NCBI GenBank assembly: GCA_030697175.1
Contig: JAUYQR010000011.1
Span: 434,001-498,000, forward strand
Source of the DNA: Paracoccaceae bacterium
GTDB taxonomy: Bacteria; Pseudomonadota; Alphaproteobacteria; Rhodobacterales; Rhodobacteraceae
DNA: 64,000 bases
Direction of reading: 5' to 3'
The translations under genes were made by a program, and so were the position numbers. Below, one piece after another: positions 18,702 to 27,423 of the stretch (position 1 is its first letter; each line of letters opens with the position of its first letter). The notes under the pieces were generated by a model, which was not told where the DNA came from, did not search any database, and was given only the letters and a program-made list of their open reading frames with translations.

Positions 18702-19289
18702 TCAAGACCGCAGCGGCCGCACCATGGTGATCGTCGCTGCAAAGCCGAAAAGATAGCGCAGAAGGCCAAGCCGTTGGGTGCGCGTGGCAACGAAGCCCTC
18801 GCGCTCATAAAGCTGGCGCGCCCTGACGTTGGTGTCGACCACATCAAGCCGCACCGAGGGGTAACCCCGCACCAGGGCTTCGTCGCAGATCGCCTGCAAC
18901 AGTGCGGTGCCTACCCCCTGCCCGCGCACCGACGCAGTGACGCAAAGTCCGTCCATCAGAAAGCGATCATTGTCGACCTCGCGGCTGAGCGCCCAAAGCG
19001 AGGCGCCGCGCCAGAGCCCGCCGAACTGCCCGTAAACTGCCCGCAGGTCAGCCCATGTTCCTCCGGCAAAGCTGCCCTCGATTGTCTTGAAACCGGCAAG
19101 GCCCAGAAGCGCCCCTGACGTGTCCAGCGCGATCACGCAATGGTCGCCGCGCATCACCCGGTCAAAGAATGCAAGCGCGCGGTCCTCGGGCCCAAGAACG
19201 CGACCCAGCTTTGCACCGAACGCTTCCCAATAAAGCCGGGCGCCCTGCCAGCGCAGGGCCGAGGGCAGACCCTTGTGCACCGTCACCAT
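18702..19289 (-). CDS. GNAT-family N-acetyltransferase
   Basis: 195 residues. The acetyl-CoA-binding motif A is visible as LCVTASVRGQGVGTALLQAI (V-x-x-x-x-R-G-x-G-x-A/G) and motif B as YPSVRLDVVDTNVRARQLYE. The start overlaps the upstream DUF429 gene by 7 bp, so it is probably the last gene of the mobA-mobB-DUF429 run. The substrate is unknown. Confidence 0.82.
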   Translation of the reverse strand: MVTVHKGLPSALRWQGARLYWEAFGAKLGRVLGPEDRALAFFDRVMRGDHCVIALDTSGALLGLAGFKTIEGSFAGGTWADLRAVYGQFGGLWRGASLWALSREVDNDRFLMDGLCVTASVRGQGVGTALLQAICDEALVRGYPSVRLDVVDTNVRARQLYEREGFVATRTQRLGLLRYLFGFAATITMVRPLRS

Positions 19290-20122
19290 TCCAATGCCTC
19301 CTCAAGGGCCGCGACGTGGCCGGCACCCAGAATCCAGCCCTCCTCAGCAGCAATTTCAGGGGTCTGGAACAAAGGGTCGAGCTGATCACGCTGCGCCAGC
19401 CGCCACAGCGCGCGCGCCAGAAGCCGCACCTGCGCGCGGTCCGGTATGCTGTCGCCCGCCGCTGTGACCGCCCGCGCCAGAAGCGACGGATAGACCTCGG
19501 CGAGTGTCAGCGCGCCCCGCGGTTCAAACGGCCATACGGCGGCGTCGAAGGTGCAGGCAAGGCGGTGGACGACGGGAATCCCCAAGAGCGCCTGCGACCC
19601 GACCGACCCCGCGCCAAGCAACTGCCAGACAGGCTTTGCCGGAGGGTTTTCAATCTCTACGCGCCGCTTTTCGGCCAGTCGAAGAGCAGCGTAATCGACC
19701 TCTTTCAGCGACGAAAGGAAGGCCATTGGCCGCGCTTTCGGGCATCCCCAGAACGGCCCGTCTAGACCGAGATGCCGGTTGATCCGGGCGGCCACGGCGA
19801 AGCGGTTGTTGGCATTGTCGGCCGCATCCTCGATCTGGGCGGCGATCCAGGCGTGAAGGGCGCGGGCCGAAGCCGTGCCGGTGAGCCGCTCTGCCAAGCC
19901 AGCCGGGTATCCCATCGGGAAATCAAAGCCGATCAGCTGGTGTCCGCCCTCCTGCAACAACCCTCGCAGCAGGGCTTCGGCCTCCGCCCGGCTGCGGTGG
20001 TAGGTCTGCACCTCCCGCCCGGCCTCGCAGACGCCCAGCCAGATTGCATCCTTGCAGGCAGCCTTCGGGCTGCGGCTTGACCGGCCCGACCAATCGACGA
20101 TGACCACCCGGTCAAACCGCAA
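19283..20122 (-). CDS. DUF429-like protein next to mobAB
   Basis: 279 residues if started at TTG 20122, which has GAGG six bases upstream and overlaps mobB by 11 bp; GTG 20110 is an alternative. It opens with RFDRVVIVDWSG, an RNase-H-fold-like first strand with Asp, followed by LIGFDFPMGYPAG, WGCPKARPMAF and LAEVYPSLLA, the pattern of DUF429-type proteins. No function is established. Its place in an operon with mobA and mobB suggests a link with molybdenum cofactor enzymes, by context only. Confidence 0.6.
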   Translation of the reverse strand: MRFDRVVIVDWSGRSSRSPKAACKDAIWLGVCEAGREVQTYHRSRAEAEALLRGLLQEGGHQLIGFDFPMGYPAGLAERLTGTASARALHAWIAAQIEDAADNANNRFAVAARINRHLGLDGPFWGCPKARPMAFLSSLKEVDYAALRLAEKRRVEIENPPAKPVWQLLGAGSVGSQALLGIPVVHRLACTFDAAVWPFEPRGALTLAEVYPSLLARAVTAAGDSIPDRAQVRLLARALWRLAQRDQLDPLFQTPEIAAEEGWILGAGHVAALEEALEW

Positions 20123-20609
20123 GGCCCACCTCGCGCAGGATGAAGTTCGCGACCGCATTCGTGTCGTTCAGGTCCAGCACCGGAACCGAAAGACCGCCCA
20201 GCGCCGCATCCGTCGCCACCGCCCGCACGAGGGGATCGCCCGGCTGGATCAGCCCCTGCCCGGTTTCGGCGCGCCACACCTCGACCTTGCGATGGGCGTC
20301 ACGCTTGTAGCCTTCGACAAGCACCAGATCGACCGGGGCCAGCCGCGCCAGGATAGCCGGCAGTTCAGGTTCCGGCCCGCGATGTTCGACCATCAGCGCA
20401 AAGCGGTCGGCCGAGGCGAGGACCACCTCGCGCGCGCCGGCCGCGCGGTGCCGGAAACTGTCCTTTCCGGGCTGGTCGAGATCGACTGCGTGATGCACAT
20501 GCTTGACGGTCGAGACCGAAAACCCGCGCCCGGAAATCTCGGCCACCAGCCGTTCCACAAGCCCGGTCTTGCCAGAGTTCTTCCAGCCGATGATGCCGTA
20601 GACTTTCAC
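20112..20609 (-). CDS. mobB: Molybdopterin-guanine dinucleotide biosynthesis protein B
   Basis: 165 residues. It is a P-loop GTPase with Walker A in GWKNSGKTGLVERLV near the N-terminus, then the AVDLDQPGKDSFRHRAAGA and VDLVLVEGYKRDAHRKVEVW stretches typical of MobB. It assists MobA in attaching GMP to molybdopterin to form the bis-MGD cofactor of DMSO-reductase-family enzymes. The start overlaps the mobA stop by 4 bp; the DUF429 gene overlaps its end. Confidence 0.9.
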   Translation of the reverse strand: MKVYGIIGWKNSGKTGLVERLVAEISGRGFSVSTVKHVHHAVDLDQPGKDSFRHRAAGAREVVLASADRFALMVEHRGPEPELPAILARLAPVDLVLVEGYKRDAHRKVEVWRAETGQGLIQPGDPLVRAVATDAALGGLSVPVLDLNDTNAVANFILREVGLAV

Positions 20610-21190
20610 CGTTGGCCCCCGATCAGCGCCTCGGCGCGGGCCAGATCTTCTGGCGTGTTCACGTTCAAGAACGCCGTTTCATCGACAAAGTCCGCTCGCG
20701 CCGCAGCAACTTGCGCACAGAAATCAAGAACCTTCGGCTTGGCCCCAGACGCCAGAAACGCAGCAAGTCTGGAGCGCACTTCGACGGGCCAAAGGCCGAA
20801 AACGGGGTGCGCGCGTCCGTAGGCACCTGCTATCGCCGCCCCGTCGCCGCCCGCCAGCACCAACTGCGGCACAAGATCACCCGGCAGGAACGGCGCGTCG
20901 ACCGGAACTGACACTACGGCCGTCGCTCCGGCAGCCGCCGCCCAGTCGAGCGCGCCGAGGATACCGGACAAGGGGCCAAGCCGGTCTGCATCGGGTATCA
21001 CCGGCAGGCCAAAGCGATGAAACCGCGCGGCATCGCCATTTGCCGAAATCGCCAACGCTTCGACCTGCGGCGCAAACCGCTCTACGACATGCGCAATCAG
21101 CGGCTTTCCTGCCAACGGCACCAGCGCCTTGTCGGCCCCACCCATGCGGCGCGCCTGACCGCCTGCAAGGATGACGCCGAAGATGCGCAT
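20606..21190 (-). CDS. mobA: Molybdenum cofactor guanylyltransferase
   Basis: 194 residues. The nucleotidyltransferase signature GVILAGGQARRMGGADKALV is at the N-terminus, followed by VIPDADRLGPLSGILGALDW and VVSVPVDAPFLPGDLVP, as in MobA. It transfers GMP from GTP to Mo-molybdopterin. It is first in the mobA-mobB-DUF429-GNAT run and lies 3 bp from the end of the upstream lipoprotein gene, so it may be co-transcribed with that too. Confidence 0.9.
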   Translation of the reverse strand: MRIFGVILAGGQARRMGGADKALVPLAGKPLIAHVVERFAPQVEALAISANGDAARFHRFGLPVIPDADRLGPLSGILGALDWAAAAGATAVVSVPVDAPFLPGDLVPQLVLAGGDGAAIAGAYGRAHPVFGLWPVEVRSRLAAFLASGAKPKVLDFCAQVAAARADFVDETAFLNVNTPEDLARAEALIGGQR

Positions 21191-21193
21191 CCG

Positions 21194-21808
21194 TTATCCT
21201 TCGACGGGTTGGCCGTTCGCCTGCACCAGAAGAACGCCATGGTTGTTGTCATCATCATCATCGGTGATGGTTTTGGTCGTCACGCCGGGCAACTTGCCGA
21301 ATGCGATCGACAGTTGCTTTGGATACCAGGTTGACGGCAGCCCTTCAAAGCCGGGCACACCGCGGAGGATGCTTGAGGTTGCCTGCGTGCACATCGCCTT
21401 TGGCACCGCACCGTAGGACTTCATCCGTGCCAGAACCAGTTCCGCAACCTCGGGCGAGACGTAGACCCTCTGCTCGACCACACGGAACGTCTTGCGGGCA
21501 TGATAATCGATATAATAAGCGATCATCTTGTCGGACATGCCGAAATGAACGTCGTTCCGCTCTGGCAGCCGCGGGTGATACCACGTGCCTGCCGGATCGA
21601 ACATCACTCGCTCTGATGCGTTCACCAGAATGGCAGAGTGTGCGCCTGAGTTCGAGGTGTTGTTCAGCACCGTGTAGAGCGTGACGTAGGTCGGAGGCCC
21701 CGCCACGAAACGGGCGGCCTGAACCTCGGCATCAGACGCCCATTTCGGGTCAGCACTGCAGGCAGCAAGGACGATAGCGGCCACCAAGCTCAGAACAAGG
21801 CGAAACAT
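21194..21808 (-). CDS. Lipoprotein, possible permuted papain-fold (NlpC-like) protein
   Basis: 204 residues from ATG 21808, which directly starts a lipoprotein signal with lipobox Cys17 (IVLAAC); the longer frame adds non-signal sequence. I do not recognise a named family. His57 in SNSGAHSAILVN followed by FDPAGTWYHP, and then Cys140 in PKAMCTQATSSIL, gives the His-before-Cys order of circularly permuted NlpC/P60-LRAT-type hydrolases. A run of five Asp lies near the C-terminus (DDDDDNN). It would be membrane-anchored in the periplasm. The fold is a guess from motif order; the gene itself is clear. Confidence 0.65.
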   Translation of the reverse strand: MFRLVLSLVAAIVLAACSADPKWASDAEVQAARFVAGPPTYVTLYTVLNNTSNSGAHSAILVNASERVMFDPAGTWYHPRLPERNDVHFGMSDKMIAYYIDYHARKTFRVVEQRVYVSPEVAELVLARMKSYGAVPKAMCTQATSSILRGVPGFEGLPSTWYPKQLSIAFGKLPGVTTKTITDDDDDNNHGVLLVQANGQPVEG

Positions 21809-21836
21809 GGAACCTCCGGGAAGATCGGGTGCCGGC

Positions 21837-21986
21837 TCAGGCGTTTGCCAAGCCTGCAATGATCAGAATGAGCAGCGAGATCACGACACCCCAGATCGCC
21901 ATGCGGATGAACCCGGTGAAGGTCTTTTCCTGCGCACGGATGTCCATCGAGCCGTGTTTGTAGTCGGATTGCTGATGATCGGCCAT
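21837..21986 (-). CDS. aa3-type cytochrome c oxidase subunit IV
   Basis: 49 residues, from ATG 21986 to the stop at 21837-21839. The protein starts MADHQQSDYKHGSMDIRAQE, followed by KTFTGFIRMAIWGVVI and one transmembrane helix (about residues 27-47). The D-I-R-x-Q-E-K-T-F-x-x-F pattern before a single helix is the signature of the alphaproteobacterial aa3 oxidase subunit IV. It is a small accessory subunit of the terminal oxidase, separated here from the main cta genes, as is common. It lies 28 bp upstream of the lipoprotein gene. Confidence 0.85.
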   Translation of the reverse strand: MADHQQSDYKHGSMDIRAQEKTFTGFIRMAIWGVVISLLILIIAGLANA

Positions 21987-22076
21987 GTTGTGGTTCCCAG
22001 TTTATTGCGGTCTTTCACGCCCATAGCCGATAAGTACCGGGCTGTCACGGGGGCAGGGCGACGCGCGTCGAGACAA

Positions 22077-22526
22077 TCAGGCCGAAGCATCGCCCGAATC
22101 GCCGCCAAGCCAGCCGGAGGTCAGGTGAAACCCGATACGGCGGGGCGGCTCTTCGTTGTCATCGGCTTTCGGCACCGCGCGCAGCGTGACGGAAAGCTGG
22201 GTGACGTGCTGGATGAGCTGCGTCTTTACCCCTGCTTCGTCACGCCCGTAGAATGTCAGGATGTCAGGGTTGAAGTAGCCCAGACCTTCGATCCGCAGCA
22301 CGCCGGCCTCGTCGCCGGCAAAGCCCATTGCGATTTCGTCCTTGGCATCAAGGTCACGCTCGAAGGCGCGGATGTACATCACCAGACGGTCATAGGCGCA
22401 CTCTGCCGGACTTTTCTGTTTGTCGACGGCAGACAGCTTTGCAGCCGTTTTGGCGGTGGACTTCGCCGCAGGATTCACAGCCGTCCTTGCCGTTGGTTTG
22501 ATGCCCGTCTTGGCCGCTTTCGCCAT
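22077..22526 (-). CDS. DUF6173-family protein
   Basis: 149 residues. The first ~35 are a Lys/Ala/Thr-rich low-complexity tail (repeated KxAxKxxAK-like units) that may bind nucleic acid or polymer. The remainder (AYDRLVMYIRAFERDLDAKD, then MGFAGDEAGVLRIEGLG) matches the uncharacterised DUF6173 family known mainly from Rhodobacterales. The protein is soluble with no catalytic motif I can name. It lies 3 bp from the end of the metallo-hydrolase gene and is probably co-transcribed with it. Confidence 0.72.
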   Translation of the reverse strand: MAKAAKTGIKPTARTAVNPAAKSTAKTAAKLSAVDKQKSPAECAYDRLVMYIRAFERDLDAKDEIAMGFAGDEAGVLRIEGLGYFNPDILTFYGRDEAGVKTQLIQHVTQLSVTLRAVPKADDNEEPPRRIGFHLTSGWLGGDSGDASA

Positions 22527-22529
22527 CGT

Positions 22530-23555
22530 TCAAACCCTTTCCCAAAGCCAGGCGCCGCCCACGCTGAGCGACCGCTTTACCATACCGCGGCCCAGAAGGC
22601 AGTTCAGATGCGCCACCGCTTCGACCAGTGCCAGCCCCTGCTCGCTTGCGCTGACATCGCGCTTGAAAAGCGGCAGAAAACACTCTTGCGCGGCGCGCGG
22701 CTGGCCCAGATGCTCGACCAGCCGGCCAAGTGCAGAGGTGTGGTTTTCGATCATCTGGACCAGACGAAACGGTAACCCCGTGAACGGCAGTTTGTGTCCC
22801 GGCAAGATCAGTTGGCGATCGTCTGCCAGCCCCTGAAAACGCTCGCAACTGGTCAGCCACTCGGTCAGGGGGTCGGCATCCGGCTCGGTCGGGTAGACGC
22901 CGATGTTGGCAGAAATCCCCGGCAACAGTTGATCCCCGCCCAACACCAACCCGTCATCCGCCCAAAGCGTTGCATGGTCAGGCGCATGGCCCTGGCCTAG
23001 CCGGACAGTCCATTCACGGCCCGCCGCCAGCAGGGTTTGACCTTCGACCAGCCGGGTGATCCCGACCGGCATCGGCGCCACCACGTCAGCAAAATTGAAC
23101 GGACGCTCCGCTGCGCGACGCGCAAGCTCGGCCTCTGTCACCCCGGCACGGCGATAGAAAGTCATCGCCTCGGCCGAGGGGCGATCTTGCACGTCGAGGA
23201 CCAGCATCCGTGCGTAAAGCCAGGCCGTGCGCGTTGCCAGAACCTCGGCCCCGCGCGACTGAAACCAACCGACCATTCCCACGTGGTCCGGATGATGATG
23301 CGTCAGGATCACGCGCTTCACCGGTCGCCCTTGCAGAGGTCCCGCTAAAAGCCGCTCCCAGATTGCCACCGTCCGGCGCGAGAAAAGCCCGCCATCAACC
23401 AGCGTCCAGCCATCGCCATCGTCCAACGCGTAGATGTTGACATGGTCAAGCGCCATCGGAAGGGGCAGGCGGAGCCACAAGACGCCGTCCGCCACCGGCA
23501 CAGCTTCACCTTCTGGTGGGGCGTCCGGAAAAGGATGACGGACCCCTTCGCTCAC
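22530..23555 (-). CDS. MBL-fold metallo-hydrolase
   Basis: 341 residues. The metallo-beta-lactamase metal motif is present as LTHHHPDHVGMVGW, with later His ligands in RLGQGHAPDHATLW and LILPGHKLPF, and a C-terminal winged-helix-like extension. It resembles the LACTB2-like family, often paired with acyl-CoA enzymes. Its start overlaps the acyl-CoA dehydrogenase stop by 4 bp, so the two are coupled; a thioesterase-like or hydroxyacylglutathione-hydrolase-like role is inferred only. Confidence 0.82.
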   Translation of the reverse strand: MSEGVRHPFPDAPPEGEAVPVADGVLWLRLPLPMALDHVNIYALDDGDGWTLVDGGLFSRRTVAIWERLLAGPLQGRPVKRVILTHHHPDHVGMVGWFQSRGAEVLATRTAWLYARMLVLDVQDRPSAEAMTFYRRAGVTEAELARRAAERPFNFADVVAPMPVGITRLVEGQTLLAAGREWTVRLGQGHAPDHATLWADDGLVLGGDQLLPGISANIGVYPTEPDADPLTEWLTSCERFQGLADDRQLILPGHKLPFTGLPFRLVQMIENHTSALGRLVEHLGQPRAAQECFLPLFKRDVSASEQGLALVEAVAHLNCLLGRGMVKRSLSVGGAWLWERV

Positions 23556-25255
23556 GCTGCCAGATCCCCCGGAGACACCGCATAGAGGCCCGCCGCACCC
23601 TCGCGCGCCTCGGCCAGCAGGCCCTCATGCTCTGGCAGCAGCCGCCGGATCATCACCCGCGCCAGAGGCAACCGAACAGACTCCACAAGCGCCGCCTTCA
23701 GGTGCAGATGCCCGCCCAGCACCCGGGCAAAGGCGCGCAGATAAGGCACCGCGCCCGCAAATCGGTCGTTCAGCCCCTGCGCAACCAGCCTTTCCGTCGC
23801 GTCGCGCAATGTTTCTGCTGCGGCCCAAACGTCACCCGCCAGATCGGGCAATGTGCCGCGCGCCACTTCGGCTCCTCGCTGAATTTCGTCGATCATCCGA
23901 AACGCTGCCTCGCCGCCATCTGCCATCTTGCGTCCCACCAGATCCATCGCCTGTATCCCGTTGGTACCTTCATAGATCGCCGTGATCCGGACGTCGCGGA
24001 CGAACTGGGCCGCGCCAGTGTCTTCGATGAAGCCCATGCCACCGAACACCTGCACCCCCTGATGTGATACGGCGCTACCCACATCGGTGCCATAGGCCTT
24101 GGCGATCGGCGTCAGAAGCGCCGCCCGCGCCGCCCACTCCGCCCTGCCCGTTGCCACGGCCATATCCGTCGCCACCGCGCAGCTCAATGCGATTGCCCGC
24201 GCTGCAAACACCTCGGCCCGCATCGAGGCCAGCATCCGGCGCACATCGGCATGGTCGATGATGGTGCCCATGCCGGGCACCGGCGTTTCACCCTGTCGGC
24301 GGCCCAGCGCATAGGCAAGCGCATGCTGCAAGGCCGCCTCGGCCACGCCGACGCCCTGCACCGCCACGCCAAGCCGCGCGTTGTTCATCATGGTGAACAT
24401 CGCGGCCATGCCCCGGTTCGGCTTACCCACCAGCCAGCCCTTGGCACCGTCGAACTGCATCACGCAGGTCGGGCTGCCGTGCAGGCCCAGCTTGTGTTCG
24501 ATGCTGACCACCCGCACGCCGTTGCGCGCGCCAGGCTTACCGGCCGGGTCGGGCAGAAACTTCGGCACGATGAACAGGCTGATGCCGCGTGTCCCATCGG
24601 CCGCGTCCGGCAACCGCGCCAGAATCAGATGGCAGACGTTCGTCACCAGATCGCTGTCGCCCCAGCTTATGTAGATCTTCTGCCCGGTGACGGCATAGGT
24701 TCCGTCGCCCAAGGGCTCCGCCCGCGCGCGCAGGGCCCCCACATCACTGCCCGCCTGCGGCTCGGTCAGGTTCATCGTGCCCGACCATTCCCCTGAAATC
24801 AGCTTTGGCAGATAGAGCGCCTTGAGGTCATCGCTTGCATGATGCTCCAGAGCCTCGATCTGGCCCTTGGTCAGCAGAGGCTTCACCTGAAGCGCAATGC
24901 AGCCCCCTGCCATCATGTCATCCACCGCCGCCGACAGGGCCATCGGCAAGCCCATGCCACCAAAGGCCGGGTCAGCCGAAATACCGATCCAGCCGCCTTC
25001 GGCAATGGCGCGGTAGCCTGCGTCAAACCCCGGTGGCGAGGCGACAACCCCGTTTTCCAGCCGCGCACCCACCTTGTCCGAAATGCGGTTCAGCGGGGCC
25101 AGCACATCACTGCTGATCCGTGCCGCCTCGCCCAGCACGGCGTTCACCAGATCGGGCGTGGCGGCGGCAAACCGCTCGGTCGCAGCTACATCGGCGAACC
25201 CCGCCACATGGGTCAGGATGAAATGGCAGTCGTTCAGCGGCGCGCGATAGGGCAT
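23552..25255 (-). CDS. Acyl-CoA dehydrogenase, DmdC-like
   Basis: 567 residues, longer than the usual 380-residue family because of a C-terminal extension (about 430-567). The N-terminus MPYRAPLNDCHFILTHVAGF is that of the DmdC/FadE-like group. The FAD-binding motif appears as NLTEPQAGSDVGALRARAEP and GQKIYISWGD, and the catalytic-base region as IYEGTNGIQAMDLVGRK. DmdC oxidises 3-methylmercaptopropionyl-CoA in DMSP demethylation; no dmdB or dmdD is seen here, so a fatty-acyl substrate is equally possible. It is followed by the coupled MBL gene. Confidence 0.85.
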   Translation of the reverse strand: MPYRAPLNDCHFILTHVAGFADVAATERFAAATPDLVNAVLGEAARISSDVLAPLNRISDKVGARLENGVVASPPGFDAGYRAIAEGGWIGISADPAFGGMGLPMALSAAVDDMMAGGCIALQVKPLLTKGQIEALEHHASDDLKALYLPKLISGEWSGTMNLTEPQAGSDVGALRARAEPLGDGTYAVTGQKIYISWGDSDLVTNVCHLILARLPDAADGTRGISLFIVPKFLPDPAGKPGARNGVRVVSIEHKLGLHGSPTCVMQFDGAKGWLVGKPNRGMAAMFTMMNNARLGVAVQGVGVAEAALQHALAYALGRRQGETPVPGMGTIIDHADVRRMLASMRAEVFAARAIALSCAVATDMAVATGRAEWAARAALLTPIAKAYGTDVGSAVSHQGVQVFGGMGFIEDTGAAQFVRDVRITAIYEGTNGIQAMDLVGRKMADGGEAAFRMIDEIQRGAEVARGTLPDLAGDVWAAAETLRDATERLVAQGLNDRFAGAVPYLRAFARVLGGHLHLKAALVESVRLPLARVMIRRLLPEHEGLLAEAREGAAGLYAVSPGDLAA

Positions 25256-25373
25256 TGCGTTCTCCGGCGGTGTCGCTTGGCAAAACCGGGCACCTCGCGT
25301 ATGGACGCACCCTAGGCCCGAACGCTACCCGACCCTTTCCCCCCTTCAAGCCGGACGCTACGTCACACCAGCG

Positions 25374-26321
25374 ATGACCGAACTTCTGGCTCCCACGCCG
25401 CACGACATCGACCGCGCCGCCAGCCTGTTGCGCGCGGGTCAGCTTGTCGCGTTTCCCACCGAAACAGTCTATGGCCTTGGCGGCGATGCCACCTCCGACC
25501 TTGCCGTGGCGCGGATTTTCGACGCGAAGGGCCGGCCACGTTTCAACCCGCTGATCGTTCACCTGCCCAGCCTCGCGGCTGCTGAAACATATGCCGTCTT
25601 CAACCCCGCCGCCCGCGCCCTTGCGGCAGCCTTCTGGCCCGGCCCGCTGACGCTGGTGCTACCGTTGAAGGAACCCTCGCGCCTGTCGCCGCTGGTCACC
25701 GCCGGGCTTGACACCGTAGCAATCCGCATTCCCGCTCACCCCGTGGCCCAAGCGCTGCTTGCCGCCTTTGGTGGCCCGCTAGCGGCACCCTCGGCCAACC
25801 CGTCGGGCCGCGTCTCGCCCACCCGCGCTTTTCATGTGACAGACGGGCTTGCCGGTCGCATCGCTGCGGTAATCGACGGCGGCCCCTGCGCGGTCGGGGT
25901 CGAATCGACCATCGTTGCGCTGGACCCGGCACCTGCCATCCTGCGCCCCGGCGGCCTGCCGGTGGAGGCACTGGAAGCAGCCTTGGGCAAACCCGTTCTG
26001 GTGGGAGGAAATGCCGCAAGACCCACGTCTCCCGGCCAGCTTGCGTCGCATTACGCGCCCAGCGCCAGCCTGCGCCTGAACGCAGAAACCGCCCGGCAGG
26101 GTGAAGTTCTGGTCGGTTTCGGGGCGGTGAAGGGGGATCTTACACTTTCGGCAACCGGTGATCCGGTCGAGGCGGCAGCGGCACTTTTTCACACGCTGCG
26201 CGAGGCCGACCTGCGCGCAGGGCCGCATGGGCAGATCGCTTTCGCCCCGGTGCCGGAAACCGGCCTTGGCCGCGCGATCAACGACCGCCTGAGGCGCGCC
26301 GCCGCCCCTCGCGGGGTGTGA
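25374..26321 (+). CDS. L-threonylcarbamoyladenylate synthase (Sua5/TsaC)
   Basis: 315 residues, a two-domain Sua5-type protein. The N-terminal YrdC domain has LLRAGQLVAFPTETVYGLGG, KGRPRFNPLIVHL and SANPSGRVSPT. The C-terminal Sua5 domain follows the SPGQLASHYAP linker. It makes threonylcarbamoyl-AMP for the universal t6A37 tRNA modification. It is divergent from the acyl-CoA dehydrogenase, with 118 bp between them. It is the last intact chromosomal-type gene before the IS remnants. Confidence 0.9.
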   Translation: MTELLAPTPHDIDRAASLLRAGQLVAFPTETVYGLGGDATSDLAVARIFDAKGRPRFNPLIVHLPSLAAAETYAVFNPAARALAAAFWPGPLTLVLPLKEPSRLSPLVTAGLDTVAIRIPAHPVAQALLAAFGGPLAAPSANPSGRVSPTRAFHVTDGLAGRIAAVIDGGPCAVGVESTIVALDPAPAILRPGGLPVEALEAALGKPVLVGGNAARPTSPGQLASHYAPSASLRLNAETARQGEVLVGFGAVKGDLTLSATGDPVEAAAALFHTLREADLRAGPHGQIAFAPVPETGLGRAINDRLRRAAAPRGV

Positions 26322-26339
26322 CATTTCAAGCGGTTAGGG

Positions 26340-26716
26340 TCAGGATCCGTTGATTTTGCGTTTGCGACGTGATGCAGGCTCCGCAAGGAGACCGATCAAT
26401 GAGCAACTCTTCTGGCGGACGGACGCCCAGATGGCCTGCCTTCAGCCCAGCTTTCCCAAGAGCCACGGCAAACCTCGCGTCGATGACCGGCGCGTGTTGA
26501 GTTGTATTTTCTTTTTCAATCGCAATGGCTTGCGGTGGTGCGATGCGCCTCGGCATATGGCACGCCCAAGACCCTCTACAACCTCTGGAAGCGGTGGAGC
26601 GACAAGGGTATCTTCGCCCGGATGATGGAGGGCCTGGGCTCCGAGGCCCCCGTTCCGAAGACGGTGATGACCGACGCGACCGATCTCAAGGCGCACCGCA
26701 CGGCGACCAGCCTGAT
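26340..26716 (+). pseudogene. IS5-family (IS427-type) transposase remnant
   Basis: The 5' half of an IS427-group transposase, broken at least twice. A start ATG at 26398 (MSN-) is followed by a one-base loss. The next frame gives LFWRTDAQMACLQPSFPKSH and KPRVDDRRVLSCIFFFNRNG. After another shift near 26560 the frame gives KTLYNLWKRWSDKGIFARMM and PVPKTVMTDATDLKAHRTAT. The similarity stops near 26716; the catalytic C-terminal half is missing. The AT-rich stretch from about 26331 (GGTTAGGGTCAGGATCCG) may be the left end of the element. Confidence 0.75.
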
Positions 26717-26757
26717 CCGCCAATCCGCGCGCCAGACCACGCGAGACAGCCCCCGGC

Positions 26758-27423
26758 CTACGACACCCGCATGTGTCGTGGGCCCCATCGGCAGTGACGC
26801 TGACGACCTCCTGATCGGGAGATCCGGTCAAGCGGCTCCGCAAGCATGGGCGCATCGCCCACGTCGCTGATGGTGACCTCGACTGCCCGGATCTCCAGTG
26901 TCTGCTCGTCGATCCCGAGATGGACCTTGCGCCAGACGCGGCGTTTTGCACCGCCATGCTTGCGTGCATTCCACTCGCCTTCCCCCTCGACCTTGATCGC
27001 GGCGCTGTGGATCAAGAGGTGCAGTTGGCTCTGTGACCCCTGGTGCGGGAGGGTCACGACAAGGGTCTTCTGGCGACGGCTGAGCGTGCTGAAATCAGGC
27101 ACTTCTCAGTCGAGGCCGACCTGCCGCAACAGGCAATTGACGAACGCAGTCGTCCGCCGCAACGCCATGCCGAACAGGCCCTTCATCGCCAGGCAGGTCG
27201 GAGCGGCAGCGTCGCTGTAGGCGTGCTGTCGCCCGCGCTTGCCGGAAGGCAGCGATGCCCATGCCATGTCAGGATCGAACCGGATCGTCAGCGATCCGTG
27301 GCGCTTCAGCGCCTTGGTATACTCAAGCCAGTCCAGGGTCTTGTTGGTCGGTCTGCTCATGCTCTCCAGCTATCGCGCTGGATTCAAGCGATGACTCCCT
27401 CACGGGATTTGTACAACAGAGCC
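26758..27423 (-). mobile_element. Truncated IS5/IS903-type insertion sequence with broken transposase
   Basis: On the minus strand, a transposase begins at 27360 with MSRPTNKTLDWLEYTKALKR. It reaches LRQVGLD and meets an in-frame TGA at 27106-27108 where relatives have Trp. It continues in the same frame as EVPDFSTLSRRQKT, then EGEWNARKHGGAKRRVWRKV. A frameshift near 26825 precedes VSVTADGAHDT, after which the similarity ends near 26760. The right terminal repeat GGCTCTGTTGTACAAATCCC is intact at 27423-27404. The other end is lost where the element abuts the second IS remnant. The transposase cannot be functional. Confidence 0.8.

Noticed and set aside
26502-26870. A possible intact 122-residue gene in the IS region
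   Set aside because: It joins part of an IS427-type transposase to unrelated sequence past 26716; it is a broken fragment.
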